Source: Spirochaetales bacterium (GTDB lineage Bacteria > Spirochaetota > Spirochaetia > DSM-2461). From it: a stretch of DNA of 64,000 nt. The position numbers and the translations under genes were made by a program. Under the pieces are notes generated by a model. The model made no database searches and had not been told where the DNA came from. It saw only the letters and a program-made list of their open reading frames with translations. This document shows positions 25,354 through 34,478 of the stretch, piece by piece. Position 1 is the stretch's first letter. Each line of letters starts with the position of its first letter. Where the stretch lies: assembly GCA_016936555.1 (NCBI GenBank), contig JAFGXR010000108.1, forward strand, positions 1 to 64,000, read 5' to 3'.

Positions 25354-26736
25354 ATGAAGAAGTTTTTTTTATCGGGGCTGGCGGCCCTTTTTTTGTTTTC
25401 ATGTACACAGCCGCAGGATCCCGAAACCGGGGATGATGAGATTATGCTCTCATCCCGGGCGGTTGACGGTTTGTCTCAGGGGATTGTGACGGGCCGGTAT
25501 TACCGCGAGATGTTTGAAGATCCCGATTCCTTTTTCCGGGCCTGGTACAACGCCGATATCGAGTGGATCAGGATGGAGTTCGAGGAATACAATTTCGATA
25601 CTTACTACAGCGGATTGTCCTATCAGGACAAGGTCGATATGTATAAAAAACTGGTCGATACGGCAGAGCTTTACGGGATTCAGGTTCTGGGTGTCATCGG
25701 CTACAACTCTCTCTATTATCCAAAACCAGACTTTGATGATTCTTATCATCTTACACAGGATAGCATCGATGCCTATATCGCCGCAGTGGAGAAGCATATA
25801 ACGGACTACGGCCTGCAGGCTGTGGAAATCTGGAATGAGCCCCGGCAGTTCCATTTTAAGGATGTGACGGGCGGGGACCGGATTAAGTTGCCGGCCTACG
25901 CTCAGCTGCTGGTGGCGGTTTATGAGGAATTGAAACCGAAGTATCCCGACGTTCTCTTTGTCGCCCCTGTGACATCCCAGGCTTTTGCCGATACCTGGGT
26001 GGGTAGGGACCACAGCAGCCTGAGTCTCCTGTCCGACCCGGAGAACAGTATCTTCAGTTCTCCCGCTATCATGAATTACCGCGATGCCAATAATGGCAAG
26101 CTGCCCCTCGATGTTGTGTCGTGGCACCCTTACGGGCGGATACTTCCGGAAGATCAGGGAGGCGGGCCGAAAGGGAGTTTTTATTACAGTCAGGATTTCT
26201 CGGCCTATCACGATAAGGTGAAAAGTTTTACCGACAGCGAGGGCCGGTCCATTGTGGGGGATTACCCCGTCTGGCTGACCGAGTACGGTTTCGATGTCAA
26301 TCAGACCCGGTCGGAAGCGACGCAGGATCTCTATTACCGCCAGATGATTGATGAGGTTAAAAAGAAAGAGGAAATCGAAGTTGTCTTTATGTATACATTT
26401 TATGATGATCCTCCTGTTTCGATCCGGCCCGACAGTGAAGGGTATAAATACGGGATGTACCGCTATAATTCCCTGACAGGGGAATTTGAGCCGAAACCGG
26501 TATTTACCTCTTACGTTTCGCTGAACTCCCGGGTGGGAATGGAATCAAATTTAAATGTTCATACAAATGCCGTGGGTTACTATCTCGAAAACGGGGGTAA
26601 GCGCAATTTCGGGCAACCCCGGGAGGGGGTATCTCTGTTGGGAAGCTTGTATAGTCAGTCATTTTCCGGAGGAGAAGCTGGATTGGGGGTTTTTGAGTGG
26701 ACATTAGGTGGACAAGTGTCATTTGTTCAAAAATAG
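25354..26736 (+). CDS. Exported clan GH-A-like glycoside hydrolase lipoprotein with LGFP-like tail
   Basis: About 460 aa. The signal peptide ends in LFLFSC. The barrel has acid/base Glu in VEIWNEPRQFH and nucleophile Glu in WLTEYGFDVN, with DVVSWHPYG between, which fits GH39/GH5-like members of clan GH-A. The last about 70 residues (NAVGYYLENGGKRNFGQPRE, LYSQSFSGGEAGLGVFEW) resemble the LGFP-like segment of the neighbouring lipoproteins. The start at 25354 has GAGGGAA upstream. The in-frame ATG at 25300 would disrupt the signal peptide. Substrate unknown; probably an endo-acting surface enzyme. Confidence 0.78.
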   Translation: MKKFFLSGLAALFLFSCTQPQDPETGDDEIMLSSRAVDGLSQGIVTGRYYREMFEDPDSFFRAWYNADIEWIRMEFEEYNFDTYYSGLSYQDKVDMYKKLVDTAELYGIQVLGVIGYNSLYYPKPDFDDSYHLTQDSIDAYIAAVEKHITDYGLQAVEIWNEPRQFHFKDVTGGDRIKLPAYAQLLVAVYEELKPKYPDVLFVAPVTSQAFADTWVGRDHSSLSLLSDPENSIFSSPAIMNYRDANNGKLPLDVVSWHPYGRILPEDQGGGPKGSFYYSQDFSAYHDKVKSFTDSEGRSIVGDYPVWLTEYGFDVNQTRSEATQDLYYRQMIDEVKKKEEIEVVFMYTFYDDPPVSIRPDSEGYKYGMYRYNSLTGEFEPKPVFTSYVSLNSRVGMESNLNVHTNAVGYYLENGGKRNFGQPREGVSLLGSLYSQSFSGGEAGLGVFEWTLGGQVSFVQK

Positions 26737-26764
26737 TTGACACTTGATTTATGTAATGTATAAT
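26713..26764 (+). promoter_or_regulatory. Strong promoter with overlapping inverted repeat
   Basis: TTGACA (26737-26742), 16-nt spacer, TATAAT (26759-26764): a near-consensus promoter for the lipoprotein at 26833. A 9-bp perfect inverted repeat CAAGTGTCA (26713-26721) / TGACACTTG (26738-26746) overlaps the -35 box and the end of the upstream gene, so a repressor could act here. No T-run follows, which speaks against a terminator. Confidence 0.65.
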
Positions 26765-26832
26765 AATGATTAGTAAGGTATAATGTAAAGTGTATCTTTG
26801 TACAAACTTAATTGTTTCATTGGAGGAAAGTA

Positions 26833-27561
26833 ATGAAAAGAAAAAGTTTATTTAGTTTAATGGTTTCCCTTTTGTTTTTCTCTTTTGCCTTCGTTGGCTG
26901 TGATCTTGATGGAGAAGATCCCATTGTTGATGACGATCCCATTGTTGAAGATGACGGTTGGGCGACATCTATTGATGTGAGAGATTTTACGACCGAAGAG
27001 CAGACTCTTATTGATTCTGCTGAATGGCTGGTCGGCAGCGAAGGTCCGATTGCTGGTGATGCAGATGCTCAGGCGGCTGTCCTTGCTCAAGTGAAGCATG
27101 GTATCGAAATCGCAATCCTTGCCGGTTTTGATCCGGGTACAATCTCCCAGAATGTTCACGAATGGTTAACTGCCGATGTACAGATTTATACAGCGAACTG
27201 GGCTGGGGGAGATGGTGCTGCTGATGAGACATGGGGCGTAACAGGTATATCTCTGGCTTCTCCGGATTATGAAGTGGCCGGTTTTGTTGCAGCTAATGAA
27301 ATCATCAATGAATGGACAAGGCTTGTTGGTCTGGGTGGTGTCGGTGTCGGGGCTGCTCTTACCCCTCCTGTATTTGGTGGAACTGTTTCATTTGACGATA
27401 CTCTCGGACATGCTGTCATTACAGGCGGTGTAATTGATTATACAGCATCTAAAGATGGTGTTGTTCAGGTTTTTGAAAGAGGAATCATAACAATCGATGC
27501 AGACGATCCGAATGGAAGAGGCGCTGCCTGGACTGACAATGCGACATTGGCAGCTGAATAA
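26833..27561 (+). CDS. Lipoprotein related to the neighbouring LGFP-like family
   Basis: About 242 aa. The lipobox is FVGC, with an acidic linker after it (DGEDPIVDDDPIVEDDG). Shared family elements are LAGFDPGTISQNVHEWLTAD, TWGVTGISL and a final VQVFERGIITID. It is more AT-rich and less elaborate than its relatives. It has its own strong promoter, and GGAGG lies 6-7 nt before the ATG at 26833. A hairpin follows, then the GH130 gene. Likely an abundant exported protein. Function unknown. Confidence 0.72.
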   Translation: MKRKSLFSLMVSLLFFSFAFVGCDLDGEDPIVDDDPIVEDDGWATSIDVRDFTTEEQTLIDSAEWLVGSEGPIAGDADAQAAVLAQVKHGIEIAILAGFDPGTISQNVHEWLTADVQIYTANWAGGDGAADETWGVTGISLASPDYEVAGFVAANEIINEWTRLVGLGGVGVGAALTPPVFGGTVSFDDTLGHAVITGGVIDYTASKDGVVQVFERGIITIDADDPNGRGAAWTDNATLAAE

Positions 27562-27587
27562 TATCTGACTCTCTTATAGTGTTTATA

Positions 27588-27640
27588 GGGGGCTGTCCGC
27601 CTGATGGAACTGTCGGTTCCGTCGGTCGGGCGGCCCTTCT
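27588..27640 (+). terminator. Hairpin between lipoprotein and GH130 genes
   Basis: GGCTGTCCG pairs with CGGGCGGCC (wobble pairs included) around a loop of about 20 nt and is followed by CTTCTTTTA. It ends right before the GGAGG of the GH130 gene. It probably acts as a partial terminator so that the lipoprotein is made in excess over the enzyme. Confidence 0.55.
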
Positions 27641-27659
27641 TTTATGGAGGTACGGAACA

Positions 27660-28604
27660 ATGGTTTCTGGAAAGAGGGCCGGCCTTGTTATGGGACCGGA
27701 AAGCGGTTCCTACGGCAGGGCGGCCCGTTTTAATCCCGGTGTCGTTTTCGAGCGGGGCCGGGTTCATATGGTCTACAGGGCGACAGAAGGTGATATCGGC
27801 GACAAAGAGGCTTACGTCTCTTCTCTCGGATATGCCAGGCTTACGCCGGAAGGTGATATTCTGGAGGACAGGGATTCCCCCTGGATTCTGAAAGCCAATG
27901 AAGAAGAGAAAATGGGTATCGAAGATGCCCGTATTGTTTCCTTCGAGGGGAAATTCTACCTGTTTTATACAGCCTATTCCGGCGATATTACCAATGTGGG
28001 TATCATCGAAACTGAGGATTTTACCGGATTCAGGAGGCTCGGTTATATCAAAAACGGTTTCTGGGACAAGGATGCCTTTATCTTTCCCCGGAGAATCAGC
28101 GGGAAGATCGCTTATATCCACAGGGTCGAACCGGGAATACAGATCGATTATTTTAATACCATTGAGGAGATGCTCGATCCTGCGAGCTGGAAGGGCTACG
28201 GGAACAGGATCGGGGAATCAACCATCATGAACCCCCTCTACGACTGGGAAAAGAAAAAAATCGGCGGCAGCGTTCCTCCCATAGAAACGGAGGAGGGGTG
28301 GCTGTTCATTTATCACGGCGTCTATGAAACTGTCCCGGGCGATGTTTCAACTATGGTCTATTCCGCCGGAGCCGCTCTCCTCGATCTCGAATATCCCTCC
28401 GTGGTAAAAGGGCGATTGGAACTCCCCATACTCAAACCGGAAGAGGAGTTCGAGATTGTCGGCGATGTTCCCAATGTGGTTTTTCCCCAGGGGGGGTATG
28501 TCCATGAGGGGAAACTTTATCTCTACTATGGAGCGGCTGATAAATATGTGGCCCTTGCCACTTACGAAGTGAAGGATCTCCTGGGAGCTTTGCTCTCTCC
28601 ATGA
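27660..28604 (+). CDS. GH130 family beta-mannoside phosphorylase/hydrolase, cytoplasmic
   Basis: About 314 aa five-bladed propeller of the GH130 family. Visible elements are MVYRATEGD, MGIEDARIVSFEGKFYLFYT (the conserved E-D-P/A-R motif), KDAFIFP, WLFIYHGV and VVFPQGG. Most characterised members phosphorolyse beta-mannosides to mannose-1-phosphate; some hydrolyse beta-1,2-mannosides. This fits the mannosidases and mannose isomerase of the region. No signal peptide. ATG at 27660 has GGAGG 9 nt upstream, and the open frame extends further upstream only through the hairpin. Substrate linkage unresolved. Confidence 0.9.
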   Translation: MVSGKRAGLVMGPESGSYGRAARFNPGVVFERGRVHMVYRATEGDIGDKEAYVSSLGYARLTPEGDILEDRDSPWILKANEEEKMGIEDARIVSFEGKFYLFYTAYSGDITNVGIIETEDFTGFRRLGYIKNGFWDKDAFIFPRRISGKIAYIHRVEPGIQIDYFNTIEEMLDPASWKGYGNRIGESTIMNPLYDWEKKKIGGSVPPIETEEGWLFIYHGVYETVPGDVSTMVYSAGAALLDLEYPSVVKGRLELPILKPEEEFEIVGDVPNVVFPQGGYVHEGKLYLYYGAADKYVALATYEVKDLLGALLSP

Positions 28605-28684
28605 GAGATGGAGTTAGACCCGGCCCTCACCCACGCAGACTGTGTGAAAACCAGGAGATTGCTTTTACCAACCCTCACCCCCGT

Positions 28685-28707
28685 CCCCTCTCCCACGAGG
28701 AGAGGGG
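28685..28707. repeat. GC-rich hairpin, terminator-like repeat
   Basis: CCCCTCTCC-CACGA-GGAGAGGGG, a perfect 9-bp stem inside the common CCCTCACCCC/GGAGAGGGG type of intergenic repeat, followed by GGTGTCTTTT. It may end the GH130 transcript. A related C/G-rich hairpin lies inside the MITE-like element at 34596-34704. Confidence 0.55.
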
Positions 28708-28710
28708 GGT

Positions 28711-28848
28711 GTCTTTTATGGGTTCTACTATTGGCGGCAACTGTTTTTGATCACTTTGCTCATTGGTAATTTCAGCAGCGATAATCAGCTTGTTTTTATC
28801 ATCAACGGCAGTTTGAGGGTTGTGGAAATGGACTTTTGCAACAGCCCC
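28711..28848 (-). pseudogene. Transposase fragment with one terminal inverted repeat
   Basis: On the minus strand 42 codons (28836 to 28711) read KVHFHNPQTAVDDKNKLIIA followed by AEITNEQSDQKQLPPIVEPI. This matches the central DDE-transposase segment 'NxQTAVDxKxxLIVxxxVTNxxxDxxQL' of IS1182/IS4-like elements. It is fused directly to the end sequence GGGGCTGTTGCAAAAGTC (28831-28848), so both flanks of the element have been deleted. There is no start codon and no catalytic context. The same end repeat bounds the element at 34596-34704. The rest of 28605-28914 holds only GC-rich hairpins. Confidence 0.75.
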
Positions 28849-28914
28849 CCGGGGATGAGGGGGGAGTGTTTATTGAAATCAGGATAGGAAAAGGGACGCA
28901 AAAGTTCCCCCCAT

Positions 28915-30285
28915 TCATAATTCCGGTTCATAATCCGGACAGACATCCTGAAAATCGGGGCCGGAATCCGGGGATTCCTTGTACATAAACCTGACATTCC
29001 AGGCATCGTAAATGGGGCTGGCTGCCAGTATATTTCTGAAATCCGGATCTTCAGTTTCATTTGTCCAGTGCTGCCACCTGATCCATCCATAGTTTTTCGC
29101 ATACCAGTGGCGCTCGACTTTTGTGGGCCGGAAGGGTATGAGCGGGCGGACTTTCGTTTCTATCACTATTACATCGATCACGCCGAGCTCGCTGTCGGCT
29201 CCGAAGTACTGTTCCGTATCAAGAGCCGCGTTGTGATAGATAAGCTGCCTCTGCCCGGGCCATCTGGTATCCGCCGTCATTATGTTATCCACAGTCGTGT
29301 AGTCGGGCGGTGTGAAATTGAATCCCCGTATCCAGGTGTCGAAATTGAGGACTTCTCCGGGCAGCCAGTTGTGGTACGGGGCCAGTTTCATCGATCCCCA
29401 CGGCAGGGCGTCATAGGCTCTGAAGCCCCCGTTATCCATCTCCGGCCAGGTCGTGTCTCTTTCAAGCCATATATATTGTCCATCATACCGGTATTTCTCC
29501 CAGCGCCATCCGTCGTAGGGGTTTTTGACATACCGGAAGGTCGATGCCGACGGATCTGAATGGAACTTCTGGATATCTCCCGTCGGGCTTTGCAGCACAA
29601 AACCGGAGTTATTGTACATGTACTCGATGGGATTGATTCCCTGAGGTGCTGCCGGAGCCCTGTTCCCGACATAAACCGAGTCCATGAGAATTTCGTAATC
29701 CGGGGTCTGATAATTGTATCTGTTATCGAAGAGCATAGTCACATCTTTCAGTGTGTACCCGACCAGTTGGCTCAGGTCCGCCGAGACATAGATCCACTGC
29801 CCTTCAGGGTTCTGCCGGGATCCGGGGGTGAGCCCGAGCGCGCTCCGGTCCGCAATGAAGCTCATGCTTTCGAGACCGGTTCCGCTGCTGACAGTCGCGG
29901 AAAGGGTCAGGGATGTCCCGCCGGTTTTGTTTTTGACCCGGAAGGAGAGAGCCGCACCGCTTTCAATCACGATCGCTGTATCGGCCAGCTTTATTTTAAA
30001 AGATCCTCCTCCCGGAATTGTTGTGCCTTTAATGAATAAAGAACCGCTTCCTGTTTCACTGTCTTCGCTGCTGTAACCGGTTTGCAGTTCCGTAATGCCG
30101 GTTTTTTCCAGGACAGACAGAGAGACAGGGATATCTGAACTGCTGTTAAAGTCCCCGATGTATTCCGAAGGATATTCCACAGGTTCCGGCTCCTCCTCTA
30201 CCGCTTCTGAAATATCCGGTTCCGATAAGGTGCAGGATAATATAAAAAGGGGAAGTGTCAGGGCGGCAAAAGATCGCAGTCCCAT
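28915..30285 (-). CDS. Lipoprotein with jellyroll domain and DUF1329-like C-terminal region, function unknown
   Basis: About 456 aa. The signal peptide ends in LFILSC. An acidic linker leads to a beta-rich domain (about residues 55-215) with SGSLFIKGT, GAALSFRVKN and ILMDSVYVGN, like carbohydrate-binding jellyrolls. The remaining half has many aromatics (GWRWEKYRYDGQYIWLERDT, RHWYAKNYGWIRWQHW) and no catalytic motif I can name. It could be a glycan-binding surface protein or an unrecognised lyase or hydrolase. The start at 30285 follows GGAG and lies just after the GH1 stop, so the two are cotranscribed. Confidence 0.65.
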   Translation of the reverse strand: MGLRSFAALTLPLFILSCTLSEPDISEAVEEEPEPVEYPSEYIGDFNSSSDIPVSLSVLEKTGITELQTGYSSEDSETGSGSLFIKGTTIPGGGSFKIKLADTAIVIESGAALSFRVKNKTGGTSLTLSATVSSGTGLESMSFIADRSALGLTPGSRQNPEGQWIYVSADLSQLVGYTLKDVTMLFDNRYNYQTPDYEILMDSVYVGNRAPAAPQGINPIEYMYNNSGFVLQSPTGDIQKFHSDPSASTFRYVKNPYDGWRWEKYRYDGQYIWLERDTTWPEMDNGGFRAYDALPWGSMKLAPYHNWLPGEVLNFDTWIRGFNFTPPDYTTVDNIMTADTRWPGQRQLIYHNAALDTEQYFGADSELGVIDVIVIETKVRPLIPFRPTKVERHWYAKNYGWIRWQHWTNETEDPDFRNILAASPIYDAWNVRFMYKESPDSGPDFQDVCPDYEPEL

Positions 30286-30287
30286 AT

Positions 30288-31610
30288 TCAAGCTCCATCC
30301 CGGTTTTTTATGAAAGATCCGTACCATCGGGCCGATTCTTTCAGAGTTCTTTTCTGCGTTGCATAGTCAACATGGATCAAACCGAACCGCTCCTTGTATC
30401 CCAGAGACCATTCGAAATTATCCATTACGGACCAGTAGCAGTACGCCAGAACCGGATATCCCTCGCTTTGGAGTTTTATCAGCTGTTCCGTGTAGCTCCG
30501 GATAAAGTCTATTCTGAAGCGGTCGTAAACCTTTCCGTCCGGTGAGACGCTGTCATAGCCGGCTATGCCGTTTTCCGTAATGACGAGAGGAAGTTTGTAC
30601 CGGTCGAAAAGGAGCTTCGGTCCCCAGTAAAGCACCTCCGGGGTAATTTCCCAGTCCATGACTGAACGGGGCCGTCCGGGACGTCTCTGCTGTTCTGTCC
30701 TGTTTTCCTGCTGATAAATATTAATTCCCGAAAAATCACAGGGTTCGTACTGTTCCTCGAGTCCGGCGTTCCAGTTTTCGCCGAGATAAGGGGTAAACCG
30801 GTCGACAGTTTCAGGAGGTATGGTGCCGGCAAAAAGAGGATCGGTCCACATCACGTTATTCCATAGAAGGGTATCGGTGCGGCTGAAATCGATAGCGAAG
30901 GATTTTCTTCGGGCCCTCTCCTCCGATTCGGGCGATCCTGTCTCCGGAACGTGGAATATTCCCACGGGTGCCGCGCTGACACGGGCTCCGGGGGAGTTTC
31001 TTTTTATAGCTTTAAGGCTCCGGTAGTGGGCTTCTATGATATTTCTGTAGACATGGGAGAGGCTTCTTTCATCAAGTCTCATGGCCGGGGCATGGTCTCC
31101 GTTAGCGTGGCCATTGGCAAAACACTGGGGTTCGTTCATGGTCAGCCAGAGGGAAACACGGTCTCCGAAAGCCATGGATGCGGTCTCCGCGTATTCCTCG
31201 AACCATTCCGGACTGCTTCTGTTGAGCCAGCCTCCCAGAAGAAAAAGCTCATAGGGATATTCCCAGTGGAACAGTGTTATCATGGGCTGTATATCCGCGG
31301 CGAGCAGTTCGTCGATCAGAGCGTTGTAGAAATCGATTCCCGCGCTATTGGTCCGGCCGGTTCCTCCGGGAAGAATCCTCGGCCAGTTGAGGCTGAACCT
31401 GTAGGTCTGCAGCCCGATTTCCTTCATAAGCGCCACATCCTCTTTAAATCTGCTGTAATGGTCACAGGCTGTCCTGCCGTTGTGATTCTCGAAAATAACA
31501 CCCTGCTTTTCCGTATGGGTGTCCCAAATACTCAACCCTTTTCCGTCTCTGTTCCAGGCACCTTCAATCTGATAGGCTGAAGACGCCGCTCCCCATAAAA
31601 TATGATTCAT
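30288..31610 (-). CDS. GH1 family beta-glycosidase
   Basis: 440 aa, full length. N terminus GAASSAYQIEGAW, acid/base Glu in TMNEPQCFANG (about 160), nucleophile Glu in LVITENGIAGYD (about 345) and a C-terminal WSVMDNFEWSLGYKERFGLI are textbook GH1. No signal peptide, so cytoplasmic. It hydrolyses beta-glucosides or related beta-glycosides; beta-mannosidase activity also occurs in GH1. It is divergent from the GH38 gene. Upstream TCAATATACA (minus strand) is a poor match to the regulon operator, and no good -35 goes with it. Confidence 0.95.
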   Translation of the reverse strand: MNHILWGAASSAYQIEGAWNRDGKGLSIWDTHTEKQGVIFENHNGRTACDHYSRFKEDVALMKEIGLQTYRFSLNWPRILPGGTGRTNSAGIDFYNALIDELLAADIQPMITLFHWEYPYELFLLGGWLNRSSPEWFEEYAETASMAFGDRVSLWLTMNEPQCFANGHANGDHAPAMRLDERSLSHVYRNIIEAHYRSLKAIKRNSPGARVSAAPVGIFHVPETGSPESEERARRKSFAIDFSRTDTLLWNNVMWTDPLFAGTIPPETVDRFTPYLGENWNAGLEEQYEPCDFSGINIYQQENRTEQQRRPGRPRSVMDWEITPEVLYWGPKLLFDRYKLPLVITENGIAGYDSVSPDGKVYDRFRIDFIRSYTEQLIKLQSEGYPVLAYCYWSVMDNFEWSLGYKERFGLIHVDYATQKRTLKESARWYGSFIKNRDGA

Positions 31611-31688
31611 GAAATGCTTCCTTTTTTTGTATTATATATAAATGAGCTATATTTGTATATTGAAAATATATATATGTTTATCTATGTG

Positions 31689-31717
31689 TTGACAGGGCGG
31701 AGAAGTTGTAGCATAGT
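31689..31717 (+). promoter_or_regulatory. Promoter of the first GH38 gene
   Basis: TTGACA (31689-31694), 17-nt spacer, CATAGT (31712-31717), 22 bp before the start. No TGTATATACA copy follows the -10 box, unlike the regulon promoters. An AT-rich TGTATATTGA lies upstream near 31651-31661, between this gene and the divergent GH1 gene. Confidence 0.65.
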
Positions 31718-31738
31718 GTTTTCTGACAGGAGGAATTT

Positions 31739-34471
31739 ATGGCTAATAAGGAATTTTGTGTCATCAGCCATACCCATTGGGACAGGGAGTGGTACCTGAC
31801 CCATGAAGAATTTCGTATGAAACTTGTTCAGCTGCTGGACAGGCTGACGGCCGTTCTCGAAGAGGACAGCCGGTATATATTCAATATGGACGCCCAGACT
31901 GTAGTTCTGGAGGATTATCTTGAGATCCGCCCTCACAAAAAGGATCAGCTCGAAAAGCTTATAAGTCAGGGAAGACTCGTCGTCGGTCCCTGGTATGTGC
32001 AGAACGATTTTTATCTGACCAGCGGAGAAGCGACGGTCAGAAACCTTCTCATCGGGTCGGATATCGCCCGGAAGTTCGGCGCTGTGGGCAAGACGGCTTA
32101 TGTTCCCGATCAGTTCGGGCTTATATCCCAGCTTCCCCAGATTGCCAGCCGTTTCGGAATGGATTCCTGTGTCTTCGGAAGAGGCTACCATGTCTGGGAG
32201 AAATACGGCGAGACCTATTCCCTTCTGAAAAAACCGACGGAATTCCGCTGGGAATCGCCTGACGGAAGCGGCGTGGTCTCTATCTGCATGGCCCACTGGT
32301 ACAATAACGCCCAGAGATTTTCTTCGGACCGGAAAAAAGCTGAAGCGCTGCTGAAAAAAATCGAAGGGGATTTTGAAGGGGAAGCCCGGACGCCTTATCT
32401 GCTCTGCATGAACGGGGTCGACCATCTGGAAGCCCAGAACGATCTTCTTCCCGTACTCGACGATCTGAACAAAACTATTTCCCGGGACAACAGTTCGGTG
32501 AAGCAGATGTCCCTCGATGATTACACCTTCAAAGTGAAGTCCTATATTCAGGAAAAAGGCCTCGAGCTGGAAACCGTGGGTACGGAACTGAGAGACGGCA
32601 GCGGCGACAACATTCTTCAGGGAACGCTCTCGTCGCGCATTTATCTGAAGGTTCTCAATGCGGATATGCAGACCAGGATCGAGTCGGAACTGGAACCTCT
32701 TAACGCTTTTATCGCATCAAAGTGGAAAGACAGTTCGCTGTACGACAGGGATTATCTCCGTCATATGTGGAAAGAGCTCATCAAGAATCACGCTCATGAC
32801 AGTATCTGCGGATGCAGCACCGACCGGGTCCACCTCAATATGGAAGACCGTTTTCTGCGGCTCGATGATATGGAGAAAGGGCTGAGGCAGAAAGGGATGG
32901 AGTTTCTCTCAGATCATGTGAATGTATCGGATCTGTCTTCCGGAGACGGTTATATCACGGTTTTCAACTCCCTTGAAATCGAGAGATCCGGCTATATCGA
33001 GTGCGATCTCGAGTTTACCGCAGAAGAAGGGGTCCGTTCCGTCTCGATTCTCGATGAGGAGGGGAGAGATGTGCCTTTTGTGGTTTTATCCCATAAGAAC
33101 GGATGCCGGGATATTATCAGCCCCATTAATCTTCCGGGGTTTGTCATTGCCGATACCTACAGGTGCCGGATCCTTGTGGAAAATATGGCCCCTCTTTCCG
33201 TCCGGCGCTACGCCGTTAAACCTTCGGCCGAACCGGTCGGATCTGAGAGCGGGAGAGGGAAGACCGCCGTGGAAGGGATTGAAAATGAGTTCTACAGAAT
33301 TTCCCTGGACGGATCCGGAAAAATGAGTCTCTTTCTCAAGGAACGGGGAAAAATGATTCAGGACTTCTTTCATCTTGAGGATGGGGAAGACTGCGGAACC
33401 GCTTATCTTCACCGTTACGGTGAAAATCCCGATATCAGAACCACGAAGGGGCTGGCTCCTCTCTCTGTGAAGGCAACCGGAGATAATCTGGCTGAAACTA
33501 TCGAATTCGAATATGAATGGACGCTGCCTCTAAGATATGACTGGAACAGTAAAAAGAGAAGCGGTGAGACTGCGCCTGTTCTGATCAGAATCGCGGTAAC
33601 TCTATACAGGGGAGACCGGCAGATCCGCTGGCATGTGGATCTGGACAACAGCTGCGAAGACCACCGTCTGAGAGCTGTCTTTGCGCCGGGCATCAGCGGA
33701 GATTTCACCTACGCCAGCACACCCTATGATATGATCAAACGGGACAGACGGGATATTCTGAAAGAAGTGCGGGACGGCGTGCAGCCAAACTCGGGTCTCG
33801 TGATGATGAAAGACAGTGAGGGGAGTTTCTCCTTCGTGAATAAAGGGATCTACAGTTACGAGCACAAACTCGATGATTCTCTGGCGGTGGGTCTTCTCAG
33901 GTCCAACGGTTATATCTTCATCAATGCCGGCGGCGAGGGGATTCAGAGCGATATGTGGTCCGTACCGGGAAACCAGTGCAAAAGGAAAATCAGTCTGGAT
34001 TTTGCCCTTCTCTTCGGGGGCCGGGACGCCTCCTTTGATGAAATGCTGAGAGAAGAGAAAAAATTCCGGTCCGCCCCTCTGAGTCTCTACCGGCCTGTGA
34101 ACAGACAGAAGTTCCAGGGAGGACGACCGGCGGTTCAGGATACGGAAATCATGGAAATCTTCTATGAAAAAATCCCCTATTCCGATACGCTTCTCCCTTC
34201 CGGAGAATCACTCCTTAAGGTCGAGGCGGAAGGCCTTATTATGACAGCCTGCAAACTCGGTGAAAGGGACGCAAGGATGCTTGTCCTCAGGTACTATAAC
34301 CCCGGCAGGGAGGCGCGGAAGATCGCTTTCGGTGATGGACTTCTGAAGTTGAATGAAGTCTTCGATCTGGACTTGGGGGAGGAAATTACCGGGACACTGG
34401 CTAAAGATCAGTCGAACTGGAGCGGAATCATCGGCAAGGCGGAAATCCGGACTTTCGGCATCAGATTCTGA
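31739..34471 (+). CDS. GH38 family alpha-mannosidase (first copy), cytoplasmic
   Basis: 910 aa, full length. Zinc-site motif HTHWDREW (residues 11-18), VVGPWYVQNDFYLTSGEA, YVPDQFGLISQLPQI with the presumed nucleophile Asp, and NHAHDSICGCSTDRVH for the C-terminal zinc His. Beta-sandwich domains follow. GH38 members release alpha-linked mannose; the bacterial MngB-like branch lacks a signal peptide, as here. AGGAGG stands before the ATG. It differs considerably from the second copy at 46579, so the two may prefer different linkages or modified mannosides (e.g. mannosyl-glycerate types). Confidence 0.93.
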   Translation: MANKEFCVISHTHWDREWYLTHEEFRMKLVQLLDRLTAVLEEDSRYIFNMDAQTVVLEDYLEIRPHKKDQLEKLISQGRLVVGPWYVQNDFYLTSGEATVRNLLIGSDIARKFGAVGKTAYVPDQFGLISQLPQIASRFGMDSCVFGRGYHVWEKYGETYSLLKKPTEFRWESPDGSGVVSICMAHWYNNAQRFSSDRKKAEALLKKIEGDFEGEARTPYLLCMNGVDHLEAQNDLLPVLDDLNKTISRDNSSVKQMSLDDYTFKVKSYIQEKGLELETVGTELRDGSGDNILQGTLSSRIYLKVLNADMQTRIESELEPLNAFIASKWKDSSLYDRDYLRHMWKELIKNHAHDSICGCSTDRVHLNMEDRFLRLDDMEKGLRQKGMEFLSDHVNVSDLSSGDGYITVFNSLEIERSGYIECDLEFTAEEGVRSVSILDEEGRDVPFVVLSHKNGCRDIISPINLPGFVIADTYRCRILVENMAPLSVRRYAVKPSAEPVGSESGRGKTAVEGIENEFYRISLDGSGKMSLFLKERGKMIQDFFHLEDGEDCGTAYLHRYGENPDIRTTKGLAPLSVKATGDNLAETIEFEYEWTLPLRYDWNSKKRSGETAPVLIRIAVTLYRGDRQIRWHVDLDNSCEDHRLRAVFAPGISGDFTYASTPYDMIKRDRRDILKEVRDGVQPNSGLVMMKDSEGSFSFVNKGIYSYEHKLDDSLAVGLLRSNGYIFINAGGEGIQSDMWSVPGNQCKRKISLDFALLFGGRDASFDEMLREEKKFRSAPLSLYRPVNRQKFQGGRPAVQDTEIMEIFYEKIPYSDTLLPSGESLLKVEAEGLIMTACKLGERDARMLVLRYYNPGREARKIAFGDGLLKLNEVFDLDLGEEITGTLAKDQSNWSGIIGKAEIRTFGIRF

Positions 34472-34478
34472 TTCGGAA

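Noticed and set aside
31620-31690. Operator of the AraR-like type between GH1 and the first GH38 gene
   Set aside because: TGTATATTGA has two mismatches and no fitting -35 at the standard distance; the AT-rich stretch can produce it by chance.
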